The position numbers and the translations under genes are program-made. Positions 62,542-64,000 of a DNA stretch of 64,000 nucleotides are shown here, in pieces. Numbering within the stretch: the first letter of the stretch is position 1; each line of letters opens with the position of its first letter. The notes under the pieces were generated by a model. That model saw nothing but the letters and a program-made list of their open reading frames with translations. It was not told the DNA's origin and did not search any database. Location: contig NZ_JAZHRT010000001.1 of NCBI RefSeq assembly GCF_036924535.1, positions 6,634,001-6,698,000 on the forward strand. The letters run 5' to 3'. The DNA is from Bradyrhizobium sp. AZCC 2262 (GTDB lineage Bacteria > Pseudomonadota > Alphaproteobacteria > Rhizobiales > Xanthobacteraceae).

Positions 62542-64000
62542 ATGTTGAGAACATTGATGGTCGCGCTGGCCGTAATTGCATCGGCCGCCACGGCGGCAAT
62601 GGCCGAAGCACCGGTCCGCGGCGGAACGCTCGTCGTTGCCCTGGAGCCCGAGCCGTCACGGCTCTATCTCAGCTCACAAACGGCCGTGATCGTGCAATCG
62701 CAGATTTACGACACGCTGGTCACTCTCGACGACGACTTCAAGCCGCGCCCACGGCTCGCCGAGCGCTGGGATATCTCTCCGGACGGGAAAACCATCACGT
62801 TCCATCTACGACAGGACGTCAAGTGGCACGATGGCAAACCGTTCACGTCGGCAGACGTCGCCTACTCCATTCTTGAGCTCAACAAGAAACACCATTCCCG
62901 CGGCCTGACCAATTTCGGCGCCATCACGGCGATCGATACGCCCGACGCGCATACGGCCGTATTCCGCCTTTCGGCGCCCTCCCTTGCCCTCTGGGCGGCC
63001 TTCGGCGGCGACAACGCGACGATCGTGCCCAAGCATCTCTGGGAGGGTACTGATCCTTTCACCAATGCCTGGATCAACAAGCCGGTCGGCACGGGTCCCT
63101 TCATCTTCAAGGAATGGATGCGAGGCGATCACATCACGCTCGAGCGCAATCCTGATTATTGGGAAAAGGGAAAGCCCCACCTCGACCGCATCTTGTTCCG
63201 CGTCATCCCGGACGCAGGCGCGCGCGCAGCGGGGCTGGAAACCGGACAGGTGCACTACGTGCCAGTCACCCCGGTTCCGCTCTCGGATGTCGACCGTCTG
63301 CGCAAGCTTCAAAACATCGAAATTGTCACCTATGGGTTTGGCACTTTCGCGCCGATGTATTTGTTCGACTTCAACCTCGAGAAACCGGTGTTCAAAGACA
63401 TCCGCGTTCGGCAGGCCTTCGCGCACGCCATTGACAAGAAAGCGCTCGCGGCAGTCGCCTGGTACGGCTTTGCCAAACCTGCGTCCACACCCGTGCCGAG
63501 CGTTCAGAAGCAGTTCTTTGCTACCGATACCCAACAATACGCCTACGATCCCGCCAAGGCCGAGCGTCTGCTCGATGAAGCCGGTTACAAGCGCGGCAAG
63601 GACGGCGTGCGGTTCAGGATCACCCATCTCCCGGTCGCTTACGGCGAGGACTTCCGTCGCTCGGCCGAATTCATCCGGCAGCAACTCAAACGGGTCGGGA
63701 TCGAGGAAGAGATCGTCAACTACGACCTCGCGGGCTGGCTGCGCAAAGTGTTCGCCGAGCGCGATTTCGACACCATGACCGCCTACTACGCCGCCAATGC
63801 GGACCCGCAGATCGGCGTGCACCGACGATTCTGGAGCAAGACCTTCAATCGTGCGAGCTGGACCAACGGCTCCGGTTACCAGAACCCCGAGATGGACAAG
63901 GTGATCGAGGCAAGCCATGCCGAAGCCGATCCAGTGAAGCGCGCCGAACTGCTGCGCGAGTTCCAGCGCATCGCCCAACGCGATCTTCCATCCATCACGC
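62542..64000 (+). CDS. Dipeptide-type (SBP family 5) ABC substrate-binding protein 3 (runs off the end)
   Basis: The frame opens at the ATG at 62542, 6 nt after an AAGGAGA site, and remains open to the window end (486 codons visible). It has a Sec signal (MLRTLMVALAVIASAATAAM), RGGTLVVALEPEPSRLYLSS, FHLRQDVKWHDGKPFTSADV, PVGTGPFIFKEWMRGDHITL and DIRVRQAFAHAIDKKALAAV. By comparison with its neighbours only ~30-40 residues are missing. Unlike the first two it uses a Sec rather than Tat-type leader. A third binding protein for the same permease, or the first gene of another transporter set beyond the window. Confidence 0.93.
   Translation, partial: MLRTLMVALAVIASAATAAMAEAPVRGGTLVVALEPEPSRLYLSSQTAVIVQSQIYDTLVTLDDDFKPRPRLAERWDISPDGKTITFHLRQDVKWHDGKPFTSADVAYSILELNKKHHSRGLTNFGAITAIDTPDAHTAVFRLSAPSLALWAAFGGDNATIVPKHLWEGTDPFTNAWINKPVGTGPFIFKEWMRGDHITLERNPDYWEKGKPHLDRILFRVIPDAGARAAGLETGQVHYVPVTPVPLSDVDRLRKLQNIEIVTYGFGTFAPMYLFDFNLEKPVFKDIRVRQAFAHAIDKKALAAVAWYGFAKPASTPVPSVQKQFFATDTQQYAYDPAKAERLLDEAGYKRGKDGVRFRITHLPVAYGEDFRRSAEFIRQQLKRVGIEEEIVNYDLAGWLRKVFAERDFDTMTAYYAANADPQIGVHRRFWSKTFNRASWTNGSGYQNPEMDKVIEASHAEADPVKRAELLREFQRIAQRDLPSIT

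Overview
The window looks like a chromosomal segment of an alphaproteobacterium of the Bradyrhizobium / Nitrobacteraceae type. The reasons are high GC, the carB-greA / lrp-trxB neighbourhood with long carB, dispersed palindromic intergenic repeats of the kind common in Bradyrhizobium, and the 3' half of a tRNA-His with an A discriminator base, an alphaproteobacterial hallmark. No species can be named from the sequence alone.

Layout. About 0.4-15.6 kb is mostly housekeeping: dps, a SAM methyltransferase, a tRNA-Cys-like gene, carB (behind a terminator-like hairpin), greA, a DoxX protein, a divergent lrp / trxB pair, a LysR regulator, a dapA-family paralogue, two divergent one-helix microproteins, an orphan parA, two small envelope proteins and a nickel/cobalt efflux pair (rcnR-rcnA) with its operator. 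At 15.7-17.4 kb there is a mobile-element junction: a decayed integrase N-terminus, the 3' 48 nt of a tRNA-His gene, and an intact tyrosine recombinase facing the other way.

From 17.6 kb to the end almost everything concerns uptake and oxidation of organosulfur or related small compounds. In order there are: (1) an SsuA-SsuC-SsuB-like transporter with an FMN monooxygenase; (2) a fatty-acid desaturase, a PhnD-like binding protein and a TauD/permease deletion scar; (3) a CmcJ-type oxygenase and soxC-soxD, next to a second sulfonate/taurine-type transporter and a divergent Crp/Fnr regulator; (4) an operon encoding a DUF971 protein, an AprA-like flavoprotein, an AprB-like ferredoxin and a HEAT-repeat protein, lying behind an operon of two amidases and a third sulfonate/taurine-type transporter; (5) an orphan acyl carrier protein and an IS3 remnant; (6) a 9.4 kb minus-strand operon of FMN monooxygenase, dipeptide-type transporter, DszC/SfnB-like flavoprotein and a second FMN monooxygenase; (7) a plus-strand operon with another dipeptide-type transporter, a fourth flavin monooxygenase and extra binding proteins, running off the window end.

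Taken together, 17.6-64 kb reads as an accessory scavenging region: five ABC importers bring in organic sulfur (possibly amide- or peptide-linked) compounds. FMN/FAD monooxygenases and amidases would cleave them, and SoxCD plus the AprBA-like proteins would handle the released oxidised sulfur. Substrates are inferred from gene families, not shown by the sequence. A 12-bp motif (GCAAT-N2-ATTGC) 49-90 nt upstream of three of these operons may mark a shared regulon.
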